DNA of 64,000 nucleotides from Triplophysa rosa (Eukaryota; Chordata; Actinopteri; Cypriniformes; Nemacheilidae). Position numbers and translations under genes: made by a program. The DNA is taken from positions 15,493,424 to 15,557,423 of the forward strand of contig NC_079893.1 of NCBI RefSeq assembly GCF_024868665.1. Direction: 5' to 3'. Positions 43,774 through 55,059 of this stretch are shown one piece after another (within the stretch, counting starts at the first letter, position 1; every line of letters starts with the position of its first letter). A model generated the notes under the pieces. That model ran no database searches, was not told the DNA's origin, and saw only the letters and a program-made list of their open reading frames with translations.

Positions 43774-45150
43774 CTCTTTAAAACCGATGGGAGCGCCCAC
43801 GCTCCCGTTTGCGTGTCTCCGTTCAAGAGCCAATAAAAACGGAATCTAAATGGGTAGCAGAATAATTCTTTTTGCATACAAAATGACAGACGTTACACTT
43901 TCAGATCAAGCCTACAACACGATCCTGTTGCATTGTTTTCGTCACAAATTGTGTAAAAATCTATAACAAAAAACTGTAAAAATGCATCTCACGTCTTTGC
44001 GCACATGTTCTGTAGATCTAAGGTTACTAGTGGTTGCGTGGTTACCTTTTCCTATGACTCCTATGACGTAATCACGTTCTGTGCACTATGACCCTAAGGT
44101 TTGTCGCATGTGGTGACATCACAAGCCGCGACATTGGATCTCCGTTTGCGGTATGCTGTACGTTCTACTCGTCGTTGTGTCTCTTTATCATTACAGTCCG
44201 TTGCTTGATCATTTCTTTCACACATGCACATTTACAAACGCAAGTGCAAACACACACACACACACACTTGGATGCGTAACGTTATGACTGCACGGAAAAA
44301 GAAGTATACGAGCGCGGAGGATTTGGAGCTACTACTCGCGTCCGACGACGATGAACTTTCCGACTGCTCATCTGCTCCAGTTTCAATCCATTTCCATTCA
44401 TGTGCGAGGCCTGCCAAGTGCCCCTCTGTGTAATTCTGTACAGGACCTGCCACAAGTCTCATCACAGCTAGGCTGTGTATATGTAGCGGTCTCTTTCAGT
44501 ATGTTTAGGTTTGTTTTGGGTTATTTATGTTTTATTTATTTATTTATTTATCTTTTTGACCCCACAAATTCAAATGCTCTCCATTTATGTGTGAAACATG
44601 TCAAGAGCCCCTCTGCGTTATTCTGGTCAGGAACTGTCACAAGTGTCATCACATCCTTTTTGCATCTATAGTTCTGATAAAGTACAGATATTAGGGTAAT
44701 TTATTATTTTACATGGTCTGTTTTAGCCGTTCAATCAACATTGCTCTCAAAAGCAGTATTTTATGTTTTACTTCACAACGCACTGTTTACAAAAATGATT
44801 ATATCTCACAAACTATTTATGTAAACAGTCCAAATAAATTGTATGTGTTTTTGAAGTGTTTGATGCAAGTTTTTTACATTGACAAGTTTGAGGTTGATAT
44901 TTGTGATAATTCTGTATTTAGTCAAATATATTGGGAAAAAAAACAATTTTCCTTTTTTTGGGGGGTTTATTGCACTTTTGACCTGTTTACCTAGTTACTA
45001 TGGATCAATTACATACATAGCCTTCAAATTGGGGGTGTAAGGATTGTATTGATGTATGGCATGTGAAAATACTCAAAAGCATGACAGCACAGCATGTAAA
45101 AATACTGAAATGTACTCTAGCGGAATTGTTCAATTGCAGGTCATAAAGGG
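43774..45150 (+). mobile_element. piggyBac element, internally deleted
   Basis: TTAA flanks the element at 43770-43773 and 45151-45154. The ends CTCTTTAAAACC and, inverted, CCCTTTATGACC are imperfect inverted repeats. At 44284 a frame starts 'MTARKKKYTSAEDLELLLAS', like a piggyBac transposase N-terminus with an acidic stretch. It soon passes (in another frame, 44397-44471) to a cysteine-rich C-terminal motif 'FMCEACQVPLCVILYRTC'. The catalytic region is absent. A second version of the Cys-rich motif ('FMCETCQEPLCVILVRNC') follows at about 44586-44655. Confidence 0.8.
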
Positions 45151-45154
45151 TTAA

Positions 45155-46229
45155 GGGAAGACTGCGTTCAAACGAGACAAACATGCAATTTGGTTTAAGT
45201 TAAAGTACGAATAAGGCTTTTTTGTGTTTGTGTATTGTTAAATACCTGAATGACCCTGTGTTATGAGTTTGAAGTGGTTATTATCAGGTAAAACAGACCT
45301 TGGAATGTTGCGACTATGCAATCAGAATCAATAATTCCAGAGCGCTGGTCTCTAATTTGTCCACATGACATTCTTTGCCATTGACATTTAGTTTGTCCTG
45401 GTAGAGCTTCTTTTTTCTATGCTTTCATTTAATTTGTCATCTATTAATTACTTTAAATGTTTTACAAAAAGAAAAACACTAGACTGGCTACCAAAACAAT
45501 AACACTAGCACAACATGACAGAGCTTCACATTCTGTTAAATGGGCTTCCTATTGGTCGGACCATTTCTATTGTGTTGTGGCTTGATTCTGTTGGGTTGAG
45601 AACTTATGTTTGCTTGGTAAATTTCACAGTGTCATGCACTACACATTTTTCTCCAAGACTCCTCATTTCTTTTTCTTGTTCTTCTTACCACTTGTGTTTA
45701 ACACAGTTAGTATTACAGTGGCGTGCGGTGACTTTTTTAAACTGGTATGCTGAGTGGTAAGACCAGTAGCAGCCTTTATTATGTTTCACACGTTTCACTT
45801 GAAAAGATCCCCAACCCTCCCATCACGTTGTGCACACAATCAGATTTGAAGAGGCTTGAGGCAAAACTTTGATCTAAATTATATAATACCACCCTCAAAT
45901 TCATTATTATTTTATATAACTACGAGTACTTAAGTCTGCGCATTACCTTGTCATTGCCAACAAAAATTTCCACGCAAAGCAAGAAGCTAAACGCTGCTGC
46001 GTTTGCAACAGACAGTGATATTTCCTTATTGACTGAATAAAGTGAGTCAATGATTCAGATGCAGTTTGAACGAATCTGTTGAATGAATGATTTATTAATT
46101 TAAAAAGACCTCCCAACACCTACTGGTTGGTTTTAGTGTCATATTTCAATTAAATTTCAAATCATGTTTTTATCAATATTTAATATCTCTGCCTCTACTG
46201 GGTTTTTTTAATTCCCAATGAATAGTATT
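45155..46229. other. vps8 intron, unclassified
   Basis: At 45715 ACAGTGGCGTGCGGTGACTT resembles a hAT terminal repeat, but no matching end was found. The rest is AT-rich with no coding signal. Confidence 0.4.
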
Positions 46230-46661
46230 AATCAGAATCTGAATCAGAAAGAGCTTTATTGCCAAGTATGTTTGCACATACAAGGAATTTGTTTTGGTGA
46301 CAGGAGCATCCAGAACACAGAAACAGCAACAACAGTACACAGAGACCATAACACAATAGAATACAGTACACAATGATTTAAATAAGGACCTATGGGTATA
46401 AAAAATTAAGAAATACAATACAATAAACATAAGATAAAGATATTGAGAGTAAAGCTATGTATGTATGTAAATATGTACAAGTAAAAAATAAGAATAGACT
46501 ATTGTAGTACAAGGTATGTGCTATATACAGCAGAATGAATGAAATATAATTTACAGAAAAAGTTGTATAAAAATAGATAGTGTGTTATCTGGAGGATATA
46601 ATTAATATTGCACTTAATTATTATTGCACAGAGTTATTAATTGCACGGTGTGTAAAAACAT

Positions 46662-47414
46662 TTAACTGTTCAAGAGGTAGATGGCCTGAGGGAAGAAGCT
46701 GTTTTTGTGTCTGGTTGTTTTGGTGCTCAGTGCTCTGTAGCGCCGACCAGATGGCAGCATTGTGAAGAGCTGATGGCTTGGATGTGAGAGGTCCAGGGTG
46801 ATTTTCTGAGCCCTTTTCCTCACTCTGGATGTATACAGTTCTTGGAGGGTGGGCAGGGGAGCACCAATGATCTTCTCAGCAGTCCGAACCGTCCTCTTTA
46901 GTCTTCTGATGTCTGACTTTGTGGCTGAGCCAAACCAGACAGTGATGGATGTGCAGAGGACAGACTCTATGACAGCTGAGTAAAACTGTTTTAATAGAGT
47001 TTGTGGTAGGTTGAACTGCTTCAGCTGACGTAAGAAGTACAACCTTTGCTGGGCTTTTTTAGCAATGGAGCCAATGTGATTGTCCCTCTTCAGGTTCTGA
47101 GAGATGGTGGTGCCCAGGAACCTGAATGACTCCACTGCTGCCACAGTGCTGTTCATGATGGTGAGAGGGGGGAGTGCAGGGGGGTTTCTCCTGAACTCCA
47201 CAATCGTCTCCACTGTTTTAAGCGTGTTCAGCTCCAAGTTGTTATGACTGCACCAGACAGCGAGCTGCTCAGCCTCCTGTCTGTACGCAGACTCAATACC
47301 ATCCTGGATGAGGCCAATGAGTGTGGTGTCATCTGCGAACTTCAGAAGTCTGACAGAAGGGTCCTGGGCAGTGCAGTCATTTGTGTACAGGGAGAAGAGC
47401 AGTGGGGAGAGCAC
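46662..47414 (-). pseudogene. LINE reverse transcriptase C-terminal half
   Basis: Open for 250 codons, beginning 'MLSPLLFSLYTNDCTAQDPS' and then 'LLKFADDTTLIGLIQDG', where FADD is the RT catalytic box. It continues with the thumb region ('WCSHNNLELNTLKTVETIVE', 'SFRFLGTTISQNLKRDNHIG') and the end motif 'LPSGRRYRALSTKTTRHKNS'. This is an intact C-terminal half of the protein. The upstream palm (with 'DFSSAFNTIIPSLLQTKL', 47658-47473) is in another frame. Confidence 0.88.
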
Positions 47415-47735
47415 CCCTGGGGGGCGCCAGTGCTGATTGTGCAGGTGCTGGATGTGAGTTTCCCCATTCTCACTAACTGCTGCCTGTCAGAAAGCTGGTG
47501 ATCCACTGACAGATAGAGCCAGGAACAGATGGCTGGGTTAACTTTGTCTGGAGCAGTGATGGGATGATGGTGTTGAAAGCGGAGCTGAAGTCCACAAACA
47601 GGATCCTCACATAGGTCCCTGGTCTATCCAGATGTTTCAGGACAAAATGCAGCCCCATGTTAACTGCATCCTCAACAGACCTGTTTGCTCTGTAGGCAAA
47701 CTGCAGGGGGTCCAGTAAGGGTTCTGTGATGTCCT

Positions 47736-48732
47736 TCAGATAAGCCCCAGTACCAGTCTCTCGAATGACTTCATGACCACAGATGTGAGAGCAGCGACAG
47801 GTCTGTAGTCATTCAGTCCTGTGATTTTGGGTTTCTTTGGGATGGGGATTATGGTGGAGTGCTTGAAACAAGAAGGAACTGTGCACAGCTCCAGTGATCT
47901 GTTGAAGATCTGTGAGAAGTTGAAGGCCAGTTGAATAGCACAGCTTTTAAGACAAGATGGGGAGACCATCTGGGCCTGGTGCTTTTCTTGTCTTTTGTTT
48001 CCTAAAGACTCTGCACACATCCTCTTCACTGATCTGAAGTGCAGGAGGTGGGGTGACTGAAGGTGATAGGTGTTGTGTAGAGAGAATGTCAGAGTTGGAG
48101 TGAGGTGTAAAGTTAGCATTTTCAAATCTGCAGTAAAAGTCATTCAGATCATTGACCAGGTGTTGATTGCCTGCAAAATTGGGGGATGGTGGCTTGTAGT
48201 TGGTGATGTCTTTAAGGCCTTTCCACACAGACGCAGGGTCGTTGGCTGAAAACCGGTTTTCCAACTTTTTGGAGTAGTTTCTCTTAGCCACTCTGATCTC
48301 CTTTGTCAATGTGTTTCTAGCCTGCTTGTACAAGACTTTGTCCCTTTTTCTGTAGGCATCCTCCTTGGTTTGGCGAATTTGTCTGAGTTTTGCTGAGAAC
48401 CATGGTTTATCATTGTTGTATTTTAAGGAAGTCCTGGTAGGAATGCACAAATCCTCACAGAAACTGATGTATGATGTTACAGTCTCTGTGAGCTCGTCCA
48501 GATCGGTGGTAGCAGCTTCAAAAATACTCCAACCGGTGCACTTGAAACAGGCTTGTAAGGCCCGCTCTGTTTCGTTGGTCCATCTTTTAACAGTACTTAC
48601 CATAGGTTTGGCAGCTTTTAGTTTCTGCCTGTAGGCTGGGATAAGGTGAACCAGGCAGTGATCAGACAGTCCTAAAGCTGCTCTCGGGACAGAGCGATAT
48701 GCATTCTTTATTGTGGTGTAGCAATGGTCCAA
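47736..48732 (-). pseudogene. LINE ORF2 middle: endonuclease end and linker
   Basis: The first frame (48732-47947) reads 'LDHCYTTIKNAYRSV' and 'ALGLSDHCLVHLIPAYRQKL', with the catalytic SDH of the endonuclease. It then gives a linker ('VTSYISFCEDLCIPTRTSLK', 'WKGLKDITNYKPPSP') and ends '[14 protein letters not shown]'. A second, overlapping frame continues with '[20 protein letters not shown]' and '[20 protein letters not shown]'. A frameshift lies near 47960. Confidence 0.85.
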
Positions 48733-49014
48733 AATATTTTTGTCTCTGGTAGGGCATGTGATGTGTTGTCTGTATTTTGGCAGCTCGAGTGTAAGTTTTG
48801 CCTGATTTTGTCGCCAAGAATAATAATAACATAGTCTGGATGTTGTTGCTCAGTGTCCGTGATGTGATCGGTGAGCTGTTGTAATGCCACGCTCACGTGC
48901 GCTTGTGGTGGAATGTAAACGCACACGAGAATGAACGAGAAAACTCTCGCGGCGAGTAAAAGGGCTTACAGTTAATGAAGAGTGCTTCTAGGTCGAGACA
49001 GCACATCTTTTTCA

Positions 49015-49569
49015 TCACTGTTGTATCTGTACACCACTTTTCATTGATGTAGAAACATACCCCACCACTGCGCGATTTCCCCGTTGATTCTGCGTCGCGG
49101 TCCGCTCTGAACAGCTGGCAGCCCAGCAGATGAAGTCATTTAGCCACGTTTCCACGAAACACAAAACAGCAGAGTTTGAAAAATCCTTATTTGTCCGGTA
49201 GAGTAGAAGAAGTTCGTCCGTTTTGTTTGGCAGAGAGCGCAGATTCGCCAGATGTATGCTAAGCAGCGCAGTTTTAAAGCCGTGCTTTCTGAGCCTGATT
49301 AGCGTGCCGGCTCGCTTCCCACGCTTGCACGTCCTGGAGCGCTTTCTTAGCGCCGCTGCGCCTCCGACTACGATGTTAAGTAAAACGTCCGAATAATCAA
49401 AAACCGGTAAAAGATCAGATGGTGTGCACTGCTGAATGTTCAGCAGTTCATCTCTTGTGAAACTGATTGTATGGGAAAAACATAAAACAGTACAAACTAA
49501 CAAAAACACTAAAACACCTGGAGAGCTCCACACCGAGGCAGCCATCTGCGGTGCCATCTTGGATAACAT
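49015..49569 (-). pseudogene. LINE ORF2 N-terminus
   Basis: It starts with 'MLSKMAPQMAASVWSSPGVL' and a hydrophobic stretch that looks like a signal or membrane segment. A basic RKR-rich linker follows, then the endonuclease opening 'SIHLANLRSLPNKTDELLLL' and 'AVLCFVETWLND' with the catalytic Glu. Downstream the frame is lost. The block with the middle endonuclease residues is largely missing between 49015 and 48930. Confidence 0.75.
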
Positions 49570-49829
49570 TTCTTACCTAGGTGATATAAGACTTCAGAAA
49601 CTATGCAAAACTATGATGAAAATAAATGGTCAACGTCATCTTTTGGCTCAGGTCTGCTGAGAGAAAGTGAAGCAAATCAAAAGATCCTACTGACCTCTGT
49701 CTCTATCAGTCTTTTCTCTCCTCTTTCTCCACTGATGTCTCCTCTGTTTATAGTCAGTACTACCATTCCAAAATTAACAGCACGCCTGACTATCGTACTC
49801 TCTTTAAAACCTCCTCTGCTCTTCTCTGT

Positions 49830-50095
49830 TCAATTCAATTCAATTTTATTTATATAGCGCTTTTCACTATTGAATTGTTCCAAAGCAGCTTTACAGGAGA
49901 AAAACACAGAAAATGTAAAACACAGCACATTGCATGGTGTTTATAGAACAAGCAAGATAATTCTAGTAAATAATATCTAATAATGTCTAATAAATGCAGT
50001 CTCCCAGTGAGCAAGCCAGCCAACAATGCCCTGTGGCGAGGAACCCAAACTCCAGTCTCAGCCGGGAGGGCCAGATTTCCTCTGACGTGTCACAG
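49830..50095 (-). mobile_element. Retroposon tail with AATTGAATTG repeats
   Basis: It begins CAATTCAATTCAATTTTATT followed by TATAGCGCTTTT, the reverse of the 3' tail of the retroposon at 8829. The body (GGCGAGGAACCCAAACTCC...) also recalls that family's GAGGAACCCAAAACTC, but it is otherwise divergent. Confidence 0.55.
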
Positions 50096-51110
50096 CTGCA
50101 CTCAGTTACTTTGATTAAAAGTTACTGAGTAAATGTTTATGAAGAATAGGGAGAGTTTATTAGTTGTGATTTAGGAAGTTTCATTTGTTGAAACGGTTTG
50201 GGGCTAATTTGTCTCATCTTTTTTTTTTTTAATCGATATCAGGCAACAGAGGAATGTTATAAGCAGGGAAAATAATAATGGCATAATGTAACTGAGTGCA
50301 GCTATAACTTCAAACTGCTGTCATGTGATGTAAGTTTAGCATTCAATACTAATCATTGTAAATTTCGCATTAATGTGGCAAGTAGTACGTCTTTGCTCTT
50401 GGTTGGGGATAGAATTGCCTGAGATGGAGCTGGGATGGTCAGTCAATCAGTCCGCAGGCTCTTGCAGGAGGATGGCACGAGATGTTCAGTTGGAGCTGGC
50501 GTAATCTCAAATTACAGAGGCCCCTTTGCTATCAGTAAGCAGTTAAAAGAATATAACACCTAATCCCCTATCTAAGACTATCCAGAGAAATGTATCTGAC
50601 AAAACTACACTAAACTGTTCTTTTGTATAAATATATGTAAATATCCTTGTTGTGTGTTGGCGCTCTTGCAATCTTAAATTACCCGTAACCAGTAATGATG
50701 CAAATTTTGATTTTGGCTTTGTTGTATTCATACGTTGGGATGAGTCACAGTTTAACACAATTCAAGGCATAGTATGTTTACTATGTATCTCCTCCTCTTT
50801 TAATTCCCTATCCGATGAGCTATGTTATAATACTATAGCATGCATCATACTATGTGCATAACTAAGTTTCGTTATTAGGTGCAAATTAGCCATACTATCA
50901 GAGCTATGCAATTAAGGCACCATGAGAAACAAAGGAACTTTCTCTGGCCCAATTATCGCTTTCATGGCATTGGCCCGCAGGCCACCTGGGGGCAGGGCAG
51001 GTATGCACATAAAACATCATTCACCGATACACTTCAGGCAGAAGAGAATCCAACAGAGACTGGTCGTTTTAACAACCCCAGTAATCATATGTGAGTAAAA
51101 CATTTGTACT
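50096..51110. other. Unclassified intron sequence
   Basis: No gene. Short frames without family signals. I see no repeat ends. Confidence 0.4.
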
Positions 51111-51112
51111 AC

Positions 51113-51376
51113 ACTGCAAAAAATGACTTTCTTACTTAGTCTTTTTTTCTTGTTTTCCAGTAAAAATGTCTACAAATTCTTGAATTAAGAAGCATTTTCT
51201 TGATGAGCAAACTGACCTAAGAAAATAAGTCTAGTTTTTAGTCAAAAATATGAAATTTCAGTGAATTTGTGCTTAAAATAAGCAAAAAAATCTGCGAATG
51301 GGGTAAGAAAAATAATCTTGATTTAAGCTTTACCTTTTTCTTAGTCACTCAATTCAAGATTTTTTTTCAGTATATG
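51113..51376. mobile_element. MITE of the CACTGCAAAAAATG type
   Basis: The left end TACACTGCAAAAAATGACTT is followed by the usual interior ('TTCTTGATGAGCAAACTGAC', 'AATAAGTCTAGTTTTTAGTC') of this widespread cyprinid MITE. The right end TTTTTTTCAGTATA is an imperfect inverse with TA. Probably mobilised by a Tc1/mariner transposase. Confidence 0.75.
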
Positions 51377-51704
51377 CGTCACTATTGCTTTGTTTGAGAT
51401 CGCTTGATATGTCCTGATAATGTGTAACCTAACGTTACGTGTCTAACCATGCTCACAGAAACCTCCAACTATGTTTACTACACAAACTGCTATCCAATCA
51501 TAGCAGTGGGCGTTTACTTCCAAGTCTTCAATGCGGGACGCCCATAAAACTGCGTTTGTCGAGCCGGCCTCAAAACCCGGGTAGAAAATAGCCTATTACT
51601 TTTACTTCGATCTTTTCGAATGTAAAAACCACGCGAACGTCATAAGTAGACCTCGGACAACAGTATAAAATAATAAAAACGGCCAGTTCAGGACACCTTT
51701 AATA
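51377..51704. other. Unclassified intron sequence
   Basis: No gene or repeat ends seen. Confidence 0.4.
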
Positions 51705-52002
51705 ACTCATTTCATGGATGTGATCTTGATAGATCTGGTGGAGAATCATATTTGGTGAGCTAAGCTCATCATTATTTGAAAATGCAGCTAAAACCGCTAC
51801 AGTACTAAATAAAAACCTTGGATTGTTTTTGTTAGTTTCTATGAGGTTTCGGAGATGCTCAGCCTTTGCTGCTTTTAGTGCCTTTTTATAATAGTTTGCA
51901 CACTCTTTCCACGCGATTTTAAAGACCTCTAACTGGGTTTATTTCCATTTGCGCACCAGTTTCCTTGTTTCATTTTTAAGGGCACGAGCGGTGCTATTGT
52001 AC

Positions 52003-52684
52003 TAGTGTTGTCACGGTACCAAAATTTCAGTAGTCTGTACCAATACCTGTAAAATTCTACGGTTCTCGGTATCAATTTCGGGAACAAAGCAAAACACCAG
52101 TACATGCTAATTGAAACACAATTGTATTAATAAAGCTCACTGTTAATATAAATGTATAGAAAGCAATGCCATTTTGTATACATGAAGTATACAAGTTAAT
52201 TGTTGCTGAAACGGTGCTCACTGGGGTCTTTCATTCTGATAAGGATAACGACACTTGACTGGATTAGCATTGGCACTAACAAATTAACACACAAACAGGG
52301 ACGTTTATTTTAATGTGACATTTAACTTAACATATGATAACATTCATAATGCAAACGCGAACAGAATTTGAAAAGTGCCGCTTGAACTTAATCAAATAAA
52401 TCCGAATGTTGCCTCCTTTCACCACAAAACTCTGTTCGTTTTCTTCGTGATATGACTTTAATCTGAAGTATTTCTGTGCGCATCTCTTGTGGATCGGAGC
52501 CGCGCTTATCCGCTCATCACGTCTTATTGGGTCTATAAAAAGTTTCCGACTGACAACCTGTCAGACAGAGCATTAGTACCCGGTACGTCGGTGCTCCTGG
52601 GTCTTATGAAGATTAGGTATTGCCAACTTTTTTATTTTTACGCACCGACTTGGACCCGAAGTACCGGGACTTTTGACAACACTA
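52003..52684. mobile_element. hAT MITE
   Basis: An exact 8-bp duplication TATTGTAC lies at 51995-52002 and 52685-52692. The ends TAGTGTTGTCACGGTACC and, inverted, TAGTGTTGTCAAAAGTCCCG are related inverted repeats. The 682 bp have no transposase. Confidence 0.9.
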
Positions 52685-52713
52685 TATTGTACCATGGTGC
52701 TATGTTTTTGTCA

Positions 52714-53289
52714 TTAATCTTTTTTGACAACAGCTTCTAATGTGTTTGAGAAAATAGTACCCATGTTGCTGGTCATGTCATCAAGCGATTCTGTATTTAT
52801 TTGTAAGGTTATTAAAGGAGTCAGATCTGGCAAGCTCTTTCCGAAACTATCTTTAGTAGTCGAGGTAATTGTTCTATCCTGTCGATAACAAATTATACGG
52901 CTGATTTCTGCAGTGCTCAGTGTACATGTTATAAGATGTTGTTCGGTGACATCGTCGCTTTGATGTATAATATCTATATTGGTTAGATCGGCTCTGTGAG
53001 ATATAATCAAGTCTAGTTTATGATTAAATCGATGAGTGGGTCTATTGATGTGTTGTGTTACTCCAAAAGAGTGTAGTAGCTCTGTAAAGAGCCCAGGGGG
53101 TCTATACACAGTAGCCAGTGTAAGAAAAAGCAATGGTTTTTTACTTTGGTTTGGAACAATTATGTTCAACGCAAGCACTGCAAATGATTTAAATGTATAG
53201 TCTGTTCTCTGAGTTACAGTAAGAAAGCCTCTAAAGATTGTTGCGACACCACCACCTCGACCAACCGGACGTGGCTCATGTATATACAC
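52714..53289 (-). pseudogene. L2 endonuclease fragment
   Basis: It opens with 'HEPRPVGRGGGVATIFRGFL', then 'LTLATVYRPPGLFTELLHSF', 'NRPTHRFNHKLDLIISHRAD' and 'DDVTEQHLITCTLS'. In the family SDH is the catalytic motif; here the aligned residues are DDVTEQH, so the active site looks decayed. The N-terminal part of the domain lies beyond the Tc1 insertion. A region of ORF2 linker follows. Confidence 0.8.
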
Positions 53290-54856
53290 TGCGTTCCAAA
53301 TTATTATGCAAATTGGATTTAAGTGTCGTAAACATTTAATTTTATATTGTTCAATTAAACTTATGGATGGTATTGTGTCTCAGTGCTCTTTGGATCACTG
53401 AAATCAATCTCAGACACCTGTGATAAGTAGTTTGCCAGGTGAGCCCAATTAAAGGAAAACTACTTAAGAAGGACGTTCCACATTATTAAGCAGGCCACAG
53501 GTTTCAAGCAATATGGGAAAGAAAAAGGATCTGTCTGCTGCCGAAAAGCGTCAAATAGTGCAATGTCTTGGACAAGGTATGAAAACATTAGATATTTCAC
53601 GAAAACTTAAGCGAGATCATCGTACTGTGAAGAGATTTGTGGCTGATTCAGAGCACAGAAGGGTTCGTGCAGATAAAGGCAGAATGAGGAAGGTTTCTTC
53701 CAGACAAATTCATCGGATTAAGAGAGCAGCTGCAAAAATGCCATTGCAAAGCAGCAAACAGGTATTTGAAGCTGCTGGTGCCTCGGGAGTCCCGAAAACC
53801 TCAAGGTGTAGGATCCTCCAGATGCTTGCAGTTGTGCATAAACCTACTATTCGGCCACCCCTAACCAATGCTCACAAGCAGAAACGGTTGCAGTGGGCCC
53901 ACACATACATGAAGACTAATTTTCAAACAGTCTTGTTTACTGATGAGTGCCGTGCAACCCTGGATGGTCCAGATGGATGGAGTAGTGGATGGTTGGTGGA
54001 TGGCCACCATGTCCCAACAAGGCTGCGACGTCAGCAAGGAGGTGGCGGAGTCATGTTTTGGGCTGGAATCATGGGGAGACAGCTGGTGGGCCCCTTTAGG
54101 GTCCCTGAAGGTGTGAAAATGAACTCTGCAAGGTATGTAGAGTTTCTGACTGAGCACTTTCTTCCATGGTACAAAAAGAAGAACCATGCCTTCCGTAGCA
54201 AAATCATCTTCATGCATGACAATGCACCATCTCATGCTGCAAAGAATACCTCTGTGTCATTGGCTGCTATGGGCATAAAAGGAGAGAAACTCATGGTGTG
54301 GCCACCATCCTCCCCTGACCTCAACCCTATTGAGAACCTTTGGAGCATCCTCAAGCGAAAGATCTATGATGGTGGGAGGCAGTTAGCATCAAAACAGCAG
54401 CTCTGGGAGGCTATTCTGACATCCTGCAAAGAAATTCAATCAGAAACTATCCAAAAACTCACAAGTTCAATGGATGCAAGAATTGTGAAGGTGATATCAA
54501 AGAAGGGGTCCTATGTTAACATGTAACTTGCCCTGTTAGGATGTTTTTGATTGAAATAGCTTTTGATTTCAGTAAATATGACCTCCTAATGCTGCAAATT
54601 CAACAAATGACCATTTTCAGTTTTTTACAACCTATGAAATGTTTTCAAACTCTGTTGTGCATAATAATTTGGAACAGTGCATTTTGAGTTTTTCATTTTT
54701 TAAATAAATACTGTTGTCAGTGGGAGGTTTGTTCAATAAAATTCCAAATGTACCCTAACTGTTGATTACTTGAAAATTATACTGACTGTCATTTGCATCG
54801 ACAAATTAGGAAAACCAGAGAAAGATATCATTTGCATAATAATTTGGAACGCAGTG
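53287..54856 (+). mobile_element. Intact Tc1/mariner DD37E transposon, copy A
   Basis: The ends CACTGCGTTCCAAATTATTA (left) and its inverse (right) match for about 27 bp, with TA at 53285-53286 and 54857-54858. The element is 1570 bp with one unbroken transposase gene. Inner copies of the end motif lie at 53475-53492 (GTTCCACATTATTAAGCA) and at 54658-54675 in inverse. It inserted in the L2 LINE between endonuclease and ORF1. It is structurally complete. Confidence 0.96.
53513..54526 (+). CDS. Tc1/mariner transposase (DD37E), copy A
   Basis: A 337-residue protein starting MGKKKDLSAAEKRQIVQC. Residues 1-110 form a bipartite helix-turn-helix DNA-binding region with basic stretches. The DDE catalytic domain has Asp144 in FTDECRATL, Asp236 in FMHDNAPSHA and Glu274 in [11 protein letters not shown]. 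There are 37 residues between the second Asp and the Glu, placing it in the DD37E group rather than DD34E Tc1. A glycine-rich loop (GGGGVMFWAG, 176-185) precedes the second Asp. There are no stops or frameshifts. The reaction is cut-and-paste transposition at TA. The start at 53513 is the first ATG after the 5' inner repeat and fits the family's length. Confidence 0.95.
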   Translation: MGKKKDLSAAEKRQIVQCLGQGMKTLDISRKLKRDHRTVKRFVADSEHRRVRADKGRMRKVSSRQIHRIKRAAAKMPLQSSKQVFEAAGASGVPKTSRCRILQMLAVVHKPTIRPPLTNAHKQKRLQWAHTYMKTNFQTVLFTDECRATLDGPDGWSSGWLVDGHHVPTRLRRQQGGGGVMFWAGIMGRQLVGPFRVPEGVKMNSARYVEFLTEHFLPWYKKKNHAFRSKIIFMHDNAPSHAAKNTSVSLAAMGIKGEKLMVWPPSSPDLNPIENLWSILKRKIYDGGRQLASKQQLWEAILTSCKEIQSETIQKLTSSMDARIVKVISKKGSYVNM

Positions 54857-55059
54857 TAATAGTAGCTTAGTAGCTCGTTTATTACATTGTCTTCAGGTTA
54901 AGGTTTTTTCTCTGACTTTTAGCGAAATTATTATTTTGTTTTATCATTCGGGGGACAGACACAGTCTCTATGCATTTGGAAGCAGTAGTATTTTTAACAG
55001 TTGAGTGGGAGGAACACAGACTATGGTTAAAGTTTTGACTTACTAGTCAAATGGTGTAT

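Larger units (their letters stand above)
46230..49570 (-). mobile_element. Rex1/L2-type LINE, near full length, frameshifted
   Basis: The minus strand carries an ORF2 from about 49569 down to 46662, then a 3' region ending at the AATCAGAATCTGAATCAG repeat. Order: signal-like N-terminus and endonuclease start, a deletion in the middle of the endonuclease, endonuclease end, linker, RT and C-terminal tail. Frames change at about 49015, 48710, 47950, 47740, 47470 and 47415. The 3' tail form (TTGGCAATAAAGCTCTTTCT... read on the minus strand) is common in fish for this LINE type. Its exact clade name (Rex1 versus another L2-group clade) is from memory. Confidence 0.85.

Noticed and set aside
53861..54235. 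Minus-strand 124-codon frame inside the Tc1 transposase
   Set aside because: Antisense shadow of the transposase gene, present in both copies for that reason.
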